Shown here in pieces: positions 1-9,500 of a stretch of DNA of 64,000 nt (position 1 is its first letter; each line of letters opens with the position of its first letter). Location of the stretch: assembly GCA_963575745.1 (NCBI GenBank), contig CAUYUJ010015499.1, positions 259,859-323,858 on the forward strand. Reading direction: 5' to 3'. A model generated the notes under the pieces. It was given only the letters and a program-made list of their open reading frames with translations, searched no databases and was not told the DNA's origin. Made by a program: the position numbers and the translations under genes. This DNA comes from Prorocentrum cordatum (taxonomy: Eukaryota; Sar; Dinophyceae; Prorocentrales; Prorocentraceae).

Positions 1-84
1 GACGTCGCTGTTACCGTCGGTCGCCGCCATCGTCGTCGGCGTTACCGCCGCCGTCGCCGCCGTCGTTCGCAGTCGTCGTTCGCA

Positions 85-120
<36 letters not shown>

Positions 121-576
121 TTTGCCGTCGCGGCCGTCGTCGACGTCGTTGTCGTCGTCGTCGTCATTGTCGACGTCGTCGTCGCCTGTCGCCGCCGCCG
201 CTGCCGTCGTCTGTCACGACGGCGGCAGCGGCGGCGGCCCTCGGACCGCCCGTGGAGGCGAACCTCATTGGAGGCCCAGGCGAGATCCTGAGCTGCCCGG
301 AGGAGGCGTTCACGACGCAGGGGCGCGGCCCGCCCGCCGCCGCCACCGAAGCCGCCGTCGACGTCGTTGTCGTCGTCGTCGCCGTCGCGGCCGTCGTCAC
401 AGTCGTCATCGTTGTTGTTGTCGTCGTCGTCGTCGTCGTCGTGTTCGTCGTTGTCGTCGCGGCCGTCGTCGCCGTCGTCGTTACCGTCGTCGCCGCCATA
501 GTCGTCGTCGTCGTCGTCGTTGCCGCCGCCGCTGTCTGACGTCGTCTTCGTTGTCGTCGTCTTCGCCGTCGTCGTT

Positions 577-641
<65 letters not shown>

Positions 642-692
642 TACCGTCGTCGCCGCCATCGTCGTTGTTGTCGTAGCTGCCACCGTCTGTCT

Positions 693-724
<32 letters not shown>

Positions 725-826
725 CGTTGTCGTCGCCTGTCGTCGTCGCCCGTCGTCGCCGCCGCGGTCGCCGCCGCCGCCACCACCACCGCCGCCGTCG
801 TCGTCGCCGTCGTGGTCGTCGTCGTC

Positions 827-873
<47 letters not shown>

Positions 874-1042
874 CGCCGCCGCCGCCACCGCCACCGCCAC
901 CGCCGTCGCCGCCGTCGTCGTCGTCGCCGTCGACGTCGTCGTCGTCGTTGTCGTCGTCGTCGTTGCCGTCGCGGCCGTCGTCGTCCCCGTCGTCGTCGTC
1001 GTTGCCGTCGCGGCCGTCGTCGTCGCCGTCGTCGTCGTCGTT

Positions 1043-1086
<44 letters not shown>

Positions 1087-1117
1087 TGTCGTCGTCGTCG
1101 TCGTCGTCGTCGTCGTT
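1..1117. repeat. 1.1-kb imperfect CGT/GTC trinucleotide array
   Basis: The stretch is almost entirely CGT/GTC triplets with GCC, GTT and ACC variants. It lacks stops in several frames, giving artificial poly-Arg, poly-Val, poly-Ser, poly-Asp and poly-Thr frames that are not genes. A non-repetitive island lies at about 203-350. The array starts at the window edge, so its true length is unknown. Confidence 0.95.
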
Positions 1118-1682
1118 GACCCCGAGGATCGTTTTTGGTGTTCTTTTCGCCTGCAGTGGCTTGTGGAACCCTCTGGGTCTCCGTGGACCTCCAGACCTCA
1201 AGAGGCCTCCGGGGACCACGCAGGGGCGCGTCGGGCGCCCCGCTCTGGCGGAGGGCCGTTGCGACCAGCGACGGACACGCCACGACGACGACGACGGTCC
1301 GCGGGACCGTCGGAGAACGACCCGCGACGAGAAACCCGCCCTGGGAACCAGGTCGAGCGCTCTGGGGTCCTGCGTTCTCAGACTTCCTCCCTCACCTCCT
1401 TCCTCCCTCCCTGCTCCCTCCCTCCCCCCTTCCTCTCGCCCTCCCCGCGTCCTCCCTCGCTCCCTCCCGCGTTCCCCCTTCTTCCTCCCAGACCCCGGGC
1501 GTGGTGTCTTTTTTTTCGCAGTGTGGACCCCCAGGCCCTCGGACCTGGCGATCCTGGCGTGGCAGTTTTACTGCACGCGGCCGGCGTTTTTTGTGCCCAG
1601 AGTCGGCCCGCGGGGCCTGCGCGGACTGCTCTATCGCCTGCGAAGTGGCCCGGAAGGCTGAAGTCGGGGGCTCCAGTCATGT
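1118..1682. other. Non-repetitive GC-rich stretch with a pyrimidine-rich tract
   Basis: No gene is recognised. Positions 1380-1495 are a C/T-rich tract of CTCCCTCC type. Several frames are open by composition only, and no family motif was seen in any of them. Confidence 0.5.
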
Positions 1683-1950
1683 CGACTACACGTAAGGGTG
1701 ACCTTTCGCCAGAGTGACCTTTGGTGCGGGCACAGGTGGGCCCCCGGATGGCTGAACGCGAAGCGGCCGCAGCGGCCTGCGCGCACCGTTTTGGCCACCC
1801 CGAGTCCCCCGTCAAGCCGCGCACCAAAGGTCACCCGTACCCAGGAGAGGAGGAGGAGGAGGAGGAGGAGGAGGAGGAGGAGGAGGAGGAGGAGCAGGAG
1901 GAGGAGGAGGAGGAGGAGGAGGAGGTCACTCTTACGTGTAGCCGATCGTG
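1683..1950. repeat. Foldback element split by a GAG microsatellite
   Basis: The left arm near 1686-1735 contains TACACGTAAGGGTGACCT followed by GAGTGACCTTTGGTGCGGG. The right arm carries the reverse complements: GCACCAAAGGTCACCCGTAC at 1820-1840 and GGTCACTCTTACGTGTAG at 1923-1941. A (GAG)n block at 1843-1925 interrupts the right arm. A related half-copy lies at 57255-57310. Confidence 0.7.
1843..1925. repeat. (GAG)n microsatellite
   Basis: Near-perfect GAG repeat of about 80 bp with one CAG interruption. It sits inside the right arm of the foldback element. Confidence 0.95.
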
Positions 1951-2740
1951 TTTTCTCACGGTGCTGTACTGTCTTGCGGCGTCAGATCGCAGGGGGCCGC
2001 CTCGGCCCCTTCCACCCGGGACCTCTGCTTTCACTCCGAGGCGTCTTCTTCGTGGACGCTGGGAGGGCCTCCAAGGCACGGGCATAGCGCGATCAAGACC
2101 TTCGCGCTGCCAAGTTCGGCGGCGAGCGAGGGGGGGGAACGTGAGAAGGAGGAGGCCTTCTCAGAAGGCGGCGGGGCTTCTCAGGAGCCCTCCAGCCCTC
2201 CGAGAAGGCCAGAGGACTCTGTGCCTTCAGGGAAGGCTCAGAAGACTTATCAAAAGGCCGGGGGACTTCTGGGGCTTCTGAGAAGGCCCGCCCTTTCTCA
2301 CTCCCCCCCCTCGCTCGCCGCCGACAAGTTGAGAAACGTCTGTCGCAAATCGCACAAGGCTTGCAAGACACCTTTCGCGGCGCGAGGGCACCTTGTCGGC
2401 GACGGATCGCGAGCCCCACCCCTGCGGGCCCTCGTTCGTCGCTGGGGCATCTGACACCCCCCGGTGGGTCACTCGGTTGGAGGCGTCCTTTTCAGGCCCT
2501 GAGCCCCGGCCGTTCTTTCACAAGTGTGGCCTGCGGGAGTGACCTTTGACTTTGTCCTTTCGAAGTGGCTTTCAAAGGCAAACGTGCTGTGCTCTTCATG
2601 CTCTGCTCTTCCAGTCAAGCCCCGAGCCCCGGCCGTTCTTTCAGGAGTGAGTCCACGCCTGGTCCCCCCCAGTCACGACCCGCGCAGGAAGGACGCGCGA
2701 CTCTCCGAGGCTGCCCCGTGCATCCTTGCTCCTCGAATCG
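1951..2740. other. Unassigned GC-rich sequence with short duplicated GGCTTCTCAGAAGG motifs
   Basis: No coding signature is visible. Positions 2140-2300 repeat CTTCTCAGAAGGC-like motifs several times. The phrase 'GAGCCCCGGCCGTTCTTTCA' occurs twice, near 2501 and 2625. Confidence 0.4.
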
Positions 2741-2743
2741 GAG

Positions 2744-2900
2744 GGCACCAACTATGCACCAACACCGATCCTGGCCCAGGATCACCCTGGGCCCAGGATC
2801 GGTGTATATGCCTTCTTGCGCACGGCAGGAGGGCGTATACACCGATCCTGGGCCCAGGGTGATCCTGGGCCAGGATCGGTGTTGGTGTATAGTTGGTGCC
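2744..2900. repeat. Long near-perfect palindrome (foldback element)
   Basis: Two arms of about 70 bp, starting GGCACCAACTATGCACCAAC and ending in its near reverse complement GTTGGTGTATAGTTGGTGCC, flank a short loop near 2815-2835. Inside each arm GATCCTGGCCCAGGATC and GGGCCCAGGATC form further small palindromes. Weaker complementarity continues about 10 bp beyond each end. Transcribed, it would form a very stable hairpin. Confidence 0.9.
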
Positions 2901-3147
2901 TTCCTATCGAAGCCCACCCCTGGGCAGCTCTCGCTGGCCGGCCTCGCTCGCTCTCCGGGGCCACCCTGCGGCTCCGGCTTCTTTGAGCCAGCAGCCCCCC
3001 GCTCGGCTCCGGGGAGCTGTCCGGGAACGGGCGAACGGCTCCGAAATGCTTCGTTAGTTCAGAGTTCCGAGGTCGAACTCGGGCTCTCGCGTTGAGGTGC
3101 GCGAGGCGGGGGGGGGGAAGGAACAACAACAACAGCAACGGACAGCG

Positions 3148-3440
3148 GTCACGCGGCCCTCCAAGGCCCCCTTGGCATCCTTGCCGCGCATCCCCGTGAT
3201 ACGGGCTTGACTGTACCTTCCGCGGGCGGCCCGTGTGCCCGCAGATGCGCGACTTTCCGAGACTGCCCCGTGCATCCCTGGTCCTTGAGCCCCTCCTTGG
3301 CACCTCTCGCTGGCCAGCCTCGCTCGAACAGCGGCCACGCGGCCCTGCAAAGGCCCCCCTTGGCATCCTTGCCGCGCATCCCCGTGCTACGGGCCTGACT
3401 GCACCTCTTCCGCGGGCGGCCCGTGCGCCCCCGCACCGCG
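3148..3440. repeat. Two tandem copies of a ~183-bp unit
   Basis: The block from ACGCGGCCCTCCAAGGCCCC through CCGCGCATCCCCGTG to CTCGCTGGCCAGCC recurs about 183 bp later with few changes. Related fragments occur at 2690-2730 and 18030-18170, so this is a dispersed repeat and not a gene. Confidence 0.75.
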
Positions 3441-3494
3441 TGTGCTGGCACCTCCCTGGGCGCCGTCGCTCTTCGGCCCAGGAGGAGGGCACGA

Positions 3495-3739
3495 TTAAGT
3501 CGGACCTGTCCCTCTACAGGAGGAAAATTCAAAAATAGTTACAACTAGTTCAGGGACGATTTTTGGGTATTTTTGGCTATTTTTTGGAGCACTTTTTCGG
3601 TCTTTCTATTTCTCGTCCAAAATCTGCCTGGAGAAGGACATGCCCGCCCAGGGACGATTTTTCAATTATATTTGTGCCATTTTTGATCTTTTTGGGACTA
3701 TTTCTCATCCGCCTGTGGGAGGACACGCCCGACCCAAGG
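3495..3739. mobile_element. TIR element, copy 1 of a short MITE-like family
   Basis: The left end reads AAGTCGGACCTGTCCCTCTA and is followed by CAGGAGGAAAATTC. The right end reads GGACACGCCCGACC after CCGCCTGTGG, the imperfect inverse of the left. The interior is AT-rich (ATTTTTGGG, TTTTTGGAG) compared with its surroundings. Related copies lie at 22972, 36222, 37226, 38080, 38214, 53468 and 57990. It has no coding capacity, so it would need a transposase supplied elsewhere if it is mobile. Confidence 0.75.
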
Positions 3740-3884
3740 GCACGGCGCATCGTCTTTTTGCCCCCCGAGGCCAAGAAGCTCTGAACCGCGCCGCGTTGGA
3801 GCGAGACCCGCAGGGAGTCCAAAAACGGCTCGGTCGGGCCGAGGCATACAAGACCGAGGTGGGCTCGGGGAGGCTACCCCGATG

Positions 3885-4005
3885 CTCTTTGTGCTTGCTG
3901 GATGTCCTCTGGTGCGTCCCGGGGAAGGGGTGCCCTCGGATGTCCTGCGTGTGGTGGCCGGCGGAGGGTCTCAAGCTCTTGAAGGATGTCCCTGTGCTCT
4001 GATCC
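3885..4005. repeat. Dispersed ~120-bp repeat, paired with 17400-17535
   Basis: Both copies contain TGCTGGATGT, a GGGGAAGGGG/GGGGGGAGGG block, TGCCCTCGGATG/CACCCTCGAATG, GGCGGAGGG and a final GATGTCCC/GATGCCC. No function is recognised. Confidence 0.55.
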
Positions 4006-4254
4006 GATCGTGCGGTGCACGAGCGCCGGCCTCGTATACCGGGGGACCTCACTGCAAGGTCGACCGCCAGCCCTCTCCCCGGGCGCATGCTGGCCAGAGC
4101 CTCTCCGGGGAGAGGCCTGGTTCGCGGCAGCGAAGGGCGCGCTCCAGGGAGCATTCTCCCCCCCCCCCCCCCGAAGAGCGAGAGCGGCACTCCCGGACGC
4201 TTCGATCGCTTTGCCGCGAGTTTGGAGGCCCTTGCCTCCTTCCCCCTACCTGTG

Positions 4255-4660
4255 ATGTTGTTGTTGAGCTCTCATTGCTGAAGAGTAGTTCTTGTTGATC
4301 CACCCCCTCCGGTAACAAATATGCTTTTTCAATGAAGTGCCCATCCCGGGGCTCGCACTTTGTTTTGTAGAAGGGACAATCTTATTGTTCAAGCTGTGCC
4401 CCTGGCCCCTAGTTTACAACAGCAACGGCTCCCGCCTGAGACTTCCTTGCAATTTATTAAAGAATCGTGCTCTCGCTAGGGATTTCCTTACAATTTATAG
4501 AAGAATCGCGCTCTCGCTTGATACTTCCTCGCAATCTATTCAGGCGTCGCGCTTTCGACACTCAGGAATCGCGCTGCCGCTTGGGAGTTCCTCGCAAGTG
4601 ATTCAGGCGCCGCGCCCTCGACACTCAGGAATCACGCTTAAAGTTTGCATTGCCTAATGA
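4255..4660. repeat. Interspersed module M1, copy A
   Basis: It begins next to a short TTG tract with GAGCTCTCATTGCTGAAGA and GTTGATCC, continues through a TTCAATGAAGTGCCC block and CGGGGCTCGCAC, and ends with repeated 'GCGCTCTCGCTTG...TTCCTCGCAA' units. Copies lie at 31590, 33245, 52115 and 52975. The module also contains GGCTCCCGCCTGAGACTTCC, the core of the 160-bp arrays. Confidence 0.75.
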
Positions 4661-4815
4661 GATTTATTTTGGAATCGCTTTGTTGCTGAAGGCTTTCTCG
4701 CGATTCAGCAACTCGCCTGCTCGACCTGGCCGCCTGGGCCCGCCTGTTAGGGTCTACCCGCCCGATCTGCCCGTCTGGTTCTGCTACGTGTTTTCTGCTC
4801 CTAGACCCCTCCTGC

Positions 4816-4945
4816 TACTCTCTCTCTCTCTCTCTCTTTTTTTTTTTTGTTTTTTTGTTTCTCTCTCTCTCTCTCTCTCTTTTTTCCCCACATCCAAAGT
4901 GGGGTTCTTGTTCCCCACATCCAAAGTGGGGTTCTTGTTTTCTCT
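4816..4945. repeat. CT microsatellite, T-rich tract and duplicated 26-bp unit
   Basis: Two (CT)n runs flank a T-rich tract. They are followed by two copies of CCCACATCCAAAGTGGGG plus TTCTTGTT. Confidence 0.85.
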
Positions 4946-4972
4946 GGACACCCCGCGCAGGAACAGGACAGG

Positions 4973-5262
4973 AGCACACACACACACCCACTCACACTCA
5001 CTCACACTCTCTCATCATCAACCTCATCAGCATCATCGATGATGCTCTCTCACATGCTTAGTCACTCACATACTCATCATCATCATCATCACTCGCACTC
5101 TCTCACACGCTCACGAACATCATCATCATCATCATCGGCATCGGCATCATCCTCATTCAAACATCATCATCGCCACCACCACTCACAATCAATCATCATC
5201 CTCTTCACCACTCATCTTCACCACCACTCATCATCCTCATCCTCATCATCGTTGAGTAAATT
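4973..5262. repeat. CA/TCA microsatellite block, copy 1
   Basis: ACACAC and CTCACACT runs are followed by imperfect TCATCA triplets. The block is nearly identical to 7306-7603 and appears reverse-complemented at about 46340-46830. It precedes the 160-bp array in every case. Confidence 0.9.
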
Positions 5263-6387
5263 GTGAGGAAGTCTCAGGCGGGAGCCCCCTCCCTATGGGG
5301 CCCGCAGATCATGTTGGTAATCCGAGCGGGTCATCGGAAACCTGTAACTGTCGTCACTTTTGGGCTCGTCAAGCCTGAAAATGGAGGAAGTCTCAGGCGG
5401 GAGCCTCGTCTGTGAGTGAATTGGGAGGAAGTCTCAGGCGGGAGCTCCCTCCCTATGGGGCCCGCAGATCATGTTGGTAATCCGAGCGGGTCATCGGAAA
5501 CCTGTAACTGTCGTCACTTTTGGGCTCCTCAAGCCTGAATTTGGAGGAAGTCTCAGGCGGGAGCCTCGTCTGTGAGTGAATTCTGAGGAAGTCTCAGGCG
5601 GGAGCCCCCTCCCTATGGGGCCTGCAGATCATGTTGGTAATCCGAGCGGGTCATCGGAAACTTGTAATTGTCGTCACTTTTGGGCTCGTCAAGCCTGAAA
5701 ATGGAGGAAGTCTCAGGCGGGAGCCTCGTCTGTGAGTGAATTGGGAGGAAGTCTCAGGCGGGAGCTCCCTCCCTATGGGGCCCGCAGATCATGTTGGTAA
5801 TCCGAGCGGGTCATCGGAACCTGTAACTGTCGTCACTTTTGGGCTCCTCAAGCTTGAATTTGGAGGAAGTCTCAAGCCTCGTCTGTGAGTGAATTGTGAG
5901 GAAGTCTCAGGCGGGAGCCCCTCCCTATGGGGCCCGCAGATCATGTTGGTAATCCGAGCGGGTCATCGGAAACCTGTAACTGTCGTCACTTTTGGGCTCG
6001 TCAAGCCTGAATTTGGAGGAAGTCTCAGGCGGGAGCCTCGTCTGTGAGTGAATTGTGAGGAAGTCTCAGGCGGGAGCCCCCTCCCTATGGGGCCCGCAGA
6101 TCATGTTGGTAATCCGAGCGGGTCATCGGAATCCTGTAACTGTCGTCACTTTTGGGCTCCTCAAGCCTGAATATGGAGGAAGTCTCAGGCGGGAGCCTCG
6201 TCTGTGAGTGAACTGTGAGGAAGTCTCAGGCGGGAGCCCCCTCCCTATGGGGCCCGCAGATCATGTTGGTAATCCGAGCGGGTCATCCAAAACCTGTAAC
6301 TGTCGTCAATTTTGGGTTCTCGCGCTGCCAGAACGCAGCTCCCAGGCCACATTTTGGACGCAACAAGGAAGTTTTTGGGCTCCTCAG
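5263..6387. repeat. 160-bp tandem array 1 (about 7 units)
   Basis: Unit starts (GAGGAAGTCTCAGGCGGGAG) recur near 5263, 5425, 5585, 5745, 5898, 6057 and 6217, a period of about 160 bp. Each unit contains GGAAGTCTCAGGCGGGAGCC twice, GTTGGTAATCCGAGCGGGTC and CTGTCGTCACTTTTGGGCTC. The last unit fuses directly to helicase-derived sequence at 6388. Confidence 0.9.
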
Positions 6388-6870
6388 GTCGCCGAGGTGC
6401 TGCGACAGGGCGCCGAAGGCGCCGACGACGACGGCCAGGCCGAGGCGCGGGCGCGGAGCTTGCTGATGTTCAGGCCCAGCGAAAGGGAGTTCACATGGCA
6501 GAGCTCGGGGGCGCACAGCGTGCGCCGCTCGGGGTTCACCCTGACGCACGCGTCCTACCTGACCTCCACGCTGTCGCAGGGCCAGACGCTGCGCAAGGGC
6601 GTCACCATCGACTGCGCGAGAGACGAGGACGCTGGCCGCACGGGCATGTCGGACGAGCAGTGGTGGCTGCACCTCTACGTCATGTTCTCCCGCGCCACGT
6701 GCATGCGGAACATGCTGATCCTGCGGCCGCCGCCGCGAGAGTTCCTGGAGTGCGGGCCGCCGGCGTCCCTGCGGAAGGCGCTCCTGGAGTTCGACAAGAG
6801 AGCGGTTTTGTCCAGGGCGGAGGCGAAGCAGCTCGCGGCAGAGCTGGGCTTCGTGCTGCCTTCCGCCTGA
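6388..6870 (+). pseudogene. PIF1-type helicase C-terminal fragment (5'-truncated duplicate)
   Basis: In frame for 161 codons to a TGA, this encodes the end of an SF1B PIF1/Helitron-type helicase. TLSQGQTLRKGVTIDC is the motif V-like 'sQGqTL' segment, and LYVMFSRATCMRNM is the motif VI-like 'YVa.SR' segment. It matches 10836-11319 closely but lacks the Walker A and B half of the enzyme. At the 5' junction the 160-bp repeat (ending in CTCCTCAG) is fused to GTCGCCGAGGTG. The reading frame is intact here, unlike in the longer copy. It is most likely a transposition or duplication remnant; a 3' exon using the CAG|G border as acceptor is a weaker alternative. Confidence 0.7.
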
Positions 6871-7282
6871 GCGCGGCTGCGCCTCGCTCGAAGCCCGCGG
6901 GGTTGTCCCAGCGGCTTGGTCTTGCGCGCCAACGGCTCGCGGGGTTGCCGACAGCCTGGCCCGCGGGGTTGTCCCAACGGCTGCGCGACGTGACCAGTAG
7001 AGAACGCGCCTGTGCTGGCCGTGGCGGCGACGGCGCCGAGGAACATCGACATGCGCGCTCATGCAACAGGAAGGGGAGGAGGTGGCGGGGCGCGGAACAA
7101 ACAGGGGGGCGAGGATGGGGACAACGTAAGGAGTGGAAGGGGGGCCCGCGCCAAGGCGAGAGGAAATATACGCAGAAGAGACAGCCAGGACGCCTCACCA
7201 ACCACGAGGACGACGGTGATGGCTTTTTCCAGATTCGCCCAGAGGATTCTTATGTGGGGTTCTTCCGTCGGAGTAATTTTCT
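6871..7282 (+). repeat. 3' flank of helicase fragment, duplicated at 11319-11730
   Basis: The flank holds several GCGGGGTTGTCCCA-like repeats, then GGCGCCGAGGAACATCGACA and a purine-rich stretch, ending at GTCGGAGTAATT. It matches 11319-11730 with only small indels. Similarity stops at the same point in both copies, so this is the 3' limit of the duplicated unit. Confidence 0.8.
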
Positions 7283-7305
7283 CTGGACACCCCGCGCAGG
7301 AACAG

Positions 7306-7603
7306 GAACACACACACACACACCACTCACACTCACTCACACTCTCTCATCATCAACCTCATCAGCATCATCGATGATGCTCTCTCACATGCTTAGTCAC
7401 TCACATACTCATCATCATCATCACTCGCACTCTCTCACACGCTCACGAACATCATCATCATCATCATCATCATCGGCATCGGCATCATCCTCATTCAAAC
7501 ATCATCATCGCCACCACCATTCACAATCAATCATCATCCTCTTCACCACTCATCCTCACCACCACTCATCATCCTCATCCTCATCATCGTTGAGTAAATT
7601 GTG
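7306..7603. repeat. CA/TCA microsatellite block, copy 2
   Basis: Near-identical copy of 4973-5262. It is preceded in both places by TTCTCTGGACACCCCGCGCA. Confidence 0.9.
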
Positions 7604-8470
7604 AGGAAGTCTCAGGCGGGAGCCCCCTCCCTATGGGGCCCGCAGATCATGTTGGTAATCCGAGCGGGTCATCGGAAACCTGTAACTGTCGTCACTTTTG
7701 GGCTCCCCAGGCCTGAAAATGGAGGAAGTCTCGGCGGGAGCCTCGTCTGTGAGTGAATTGGGAGGAAGTCTCAGGCGGGAGCCCCCTCCCTTATGGGGCC
7801 CGCAGATCATGTTGGTAATCCGAGCGGGTCATCGGAAACCTGTAACTGTCGTCACTTTTGGGCTCCCAGCCTGAATTTGGAGGAAGTCTCAGGCGGGAGC
7901 CTCGTCTGTGAGTGAATTCTCAGGCGGGAGCCTCCCTCAGGCGGGAGCCCCCTCCCTATGGGGCCCGCAGATCATGTTGGTAATCCGAGCGGGTCATCGG
8001 AACCCTGTAACTGTCGTCACTTTTGGGCTCGTCAAGCCTGAATTTGGAGGAAGTCTCAGGCGGGAGCCTCGTCTCTGAGTGAATTGTGAGGAAGTCTCAG
8101 GCGGGAGCCCCCCCCTATGGGGCCCGCAGATAATGTTGGTAATCCGAGCGGGTCATCCAAACTTGTAACTGTCGTCACTTTTGGGCTCCTCAAGCCTGAA
8201 TATGGAGGAAGTCTCAGGCGGGAGCCTCGTCTGTGAGTGAATTGGGAGGAAGTCTCAGGCGGGAGCCCCCTCCTTATGGGGCCCGCAGATAATGTTGGTA
8301 ATCCGAGCGGGTCATCGTAACCCTGTAACTGTCGTCAATTTTGGGTTCTCGCGCTGCCACAACGCAGTTCCCAGGCCACATTTTGGACGCAACAATGAAG
8401 TTTTTGGGCTCCTCAGGCCTGAATTTGGAGGAAGTCTCAGGCGGGAGCCTCGTCTCTGAGTGAATTGCGA
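7604..8470. repeat. 160-bp tandem array 2 (about 5 degenerate units)
   Basis: Same unit as at 5263-6387, with small indels. The last unit carries the alternative ending with CCAGGCCACATTTTGGACGC that is also found at 6345-6365 before the helicase fragment. Confidence 0.88.
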
Positions 8471-8527
8471 GGAGCCAACTGTAGGCCACTTCGTGTTCGT
8501 CGTGTTCCCAGAACGCTATTCCCGGCA

Positions 8528-9215
8528 CGCATCCACTGGGACGCACCCCTGTGCGCTTCCTCAGGGTCGTGCCCCCGCACGTATCCACTGGGACGCACCC
8601 TTGTGCGCTTCCTCTGGGTCGTGCCCCTGGCACGTATCCACTGGGACGCACCCCTGTGCACTTCCTTTGGGTCGTGCTCCGGCACGTATCCACTGGGACG
8701 CACTCCCGTGCGCTTCCTCTGGGTCGTGCCCCGGCACGTATCCACTGGGACGCGCTCCCGTGCGCTTCCTCTGGGTCGTGCCCCCGCGCGTATCCACTGG
8801 GACGCACTCTTGTGCGCTTCCTCTGGGTCGTGGCCCGGCACGTATCCACTGGGACGCACCCCTGTGCGCTTCCTCTGGGTCGTGCCCCCGCACGTATCCA
8901 CTGGGACGCACCCTGTGCGTTTCCTCTGGGTCGTGTTCGGCACGTATCCACTGGGACGCACCCCTGTGCGCTTCCTCTGGGTCGTGCCCCCGCACGTATC
9001 CACTGGGACGCACTCCTGTGCGCTTCCTCTGGGTCGTGTTCCGGCACGTATCCACTGGGACGCACTCTGTGCGCTTCCTCTGGGTCGTGTTTTGGCACGT
9101 ATCCACTGGGACGCACTCCCGTGCGCTTCCTCTGGGTCGTGTTTTGGCACGTATCCACTGGGACGCACTCCCGTGCGCTTCCTCTGGGTCGTGCTCTGGC
9201 ACGTATCCATTGAGA
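8528..9215. repeat. 52-53-bp minisatellite (about 13 copies)
   Basis: The unit contains CACGTATCCACTGGGACGCA then GTGCGCTTCCTCTGGGTCGT. Starts at 8581, 8634, 8686 and 8738 give spacings of 53, 52 and 52 bp. The array is open in several frames on both strands, producing long artificial proteins (an 813-codon minus frame runs through it) that I do not regard as genes. Confidence 0.92.
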
Positions 9216-9329
9216 CGCTTCACAGTTCGATCTACATTCGTGCTTTTGAAGCAGGAAACTATGCCTTTTTTTTTCAATTTTCGTGTTCGGACTCTGGGTT
9301 CCGACACGCCCTGGGGTGAGGTGTTCAGG

Positions 9330-9500
9330 CAGCTTTCGCTTGTGATATCCTCGCAACTCTGATCTCGGAAGTGCCGTGCCCCATGGTGGCCCGGCCGCTT
9401 TCGCTTGAGACATCCTCGCAACTTTGAGTTCCGAAATGCCCTGAAGTGAAGTGAAGTGAAGTGAATGCCCCGGGGACATCCTCGCAACTTTGAGTTCCGA
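9330..9500. repeat. Short repeats with ACATCCTCGCAACTTTGAG
   Basis: Three copies of CATCCTCGCAACT(T/C)TGA and a GAAGTGAAGTGAAGTGAA run lie directly before and across the helicase ORF start. The first dozen codons of that ORF are therefore repeat-derived, and the helicase 5' end is probably truncated. Confidence 0.7.

Noticed and set aside
5263-6387. Similarity of CACTTTTGGGCTCCTCAAG in the 160-bp unit to the dinoflagellate spliced leader (ATTTTGGCTCAAG)
   Set aside because: Insertions break the match, the conserved 5' part is absent, and no Sm-like site or donor follows. Coincidence is more likely.
8528-9215. Possible CRISPR array or repeat protein gene
   Set aside because: No spacers, and openness in several frames on both strands shows compositional cause.
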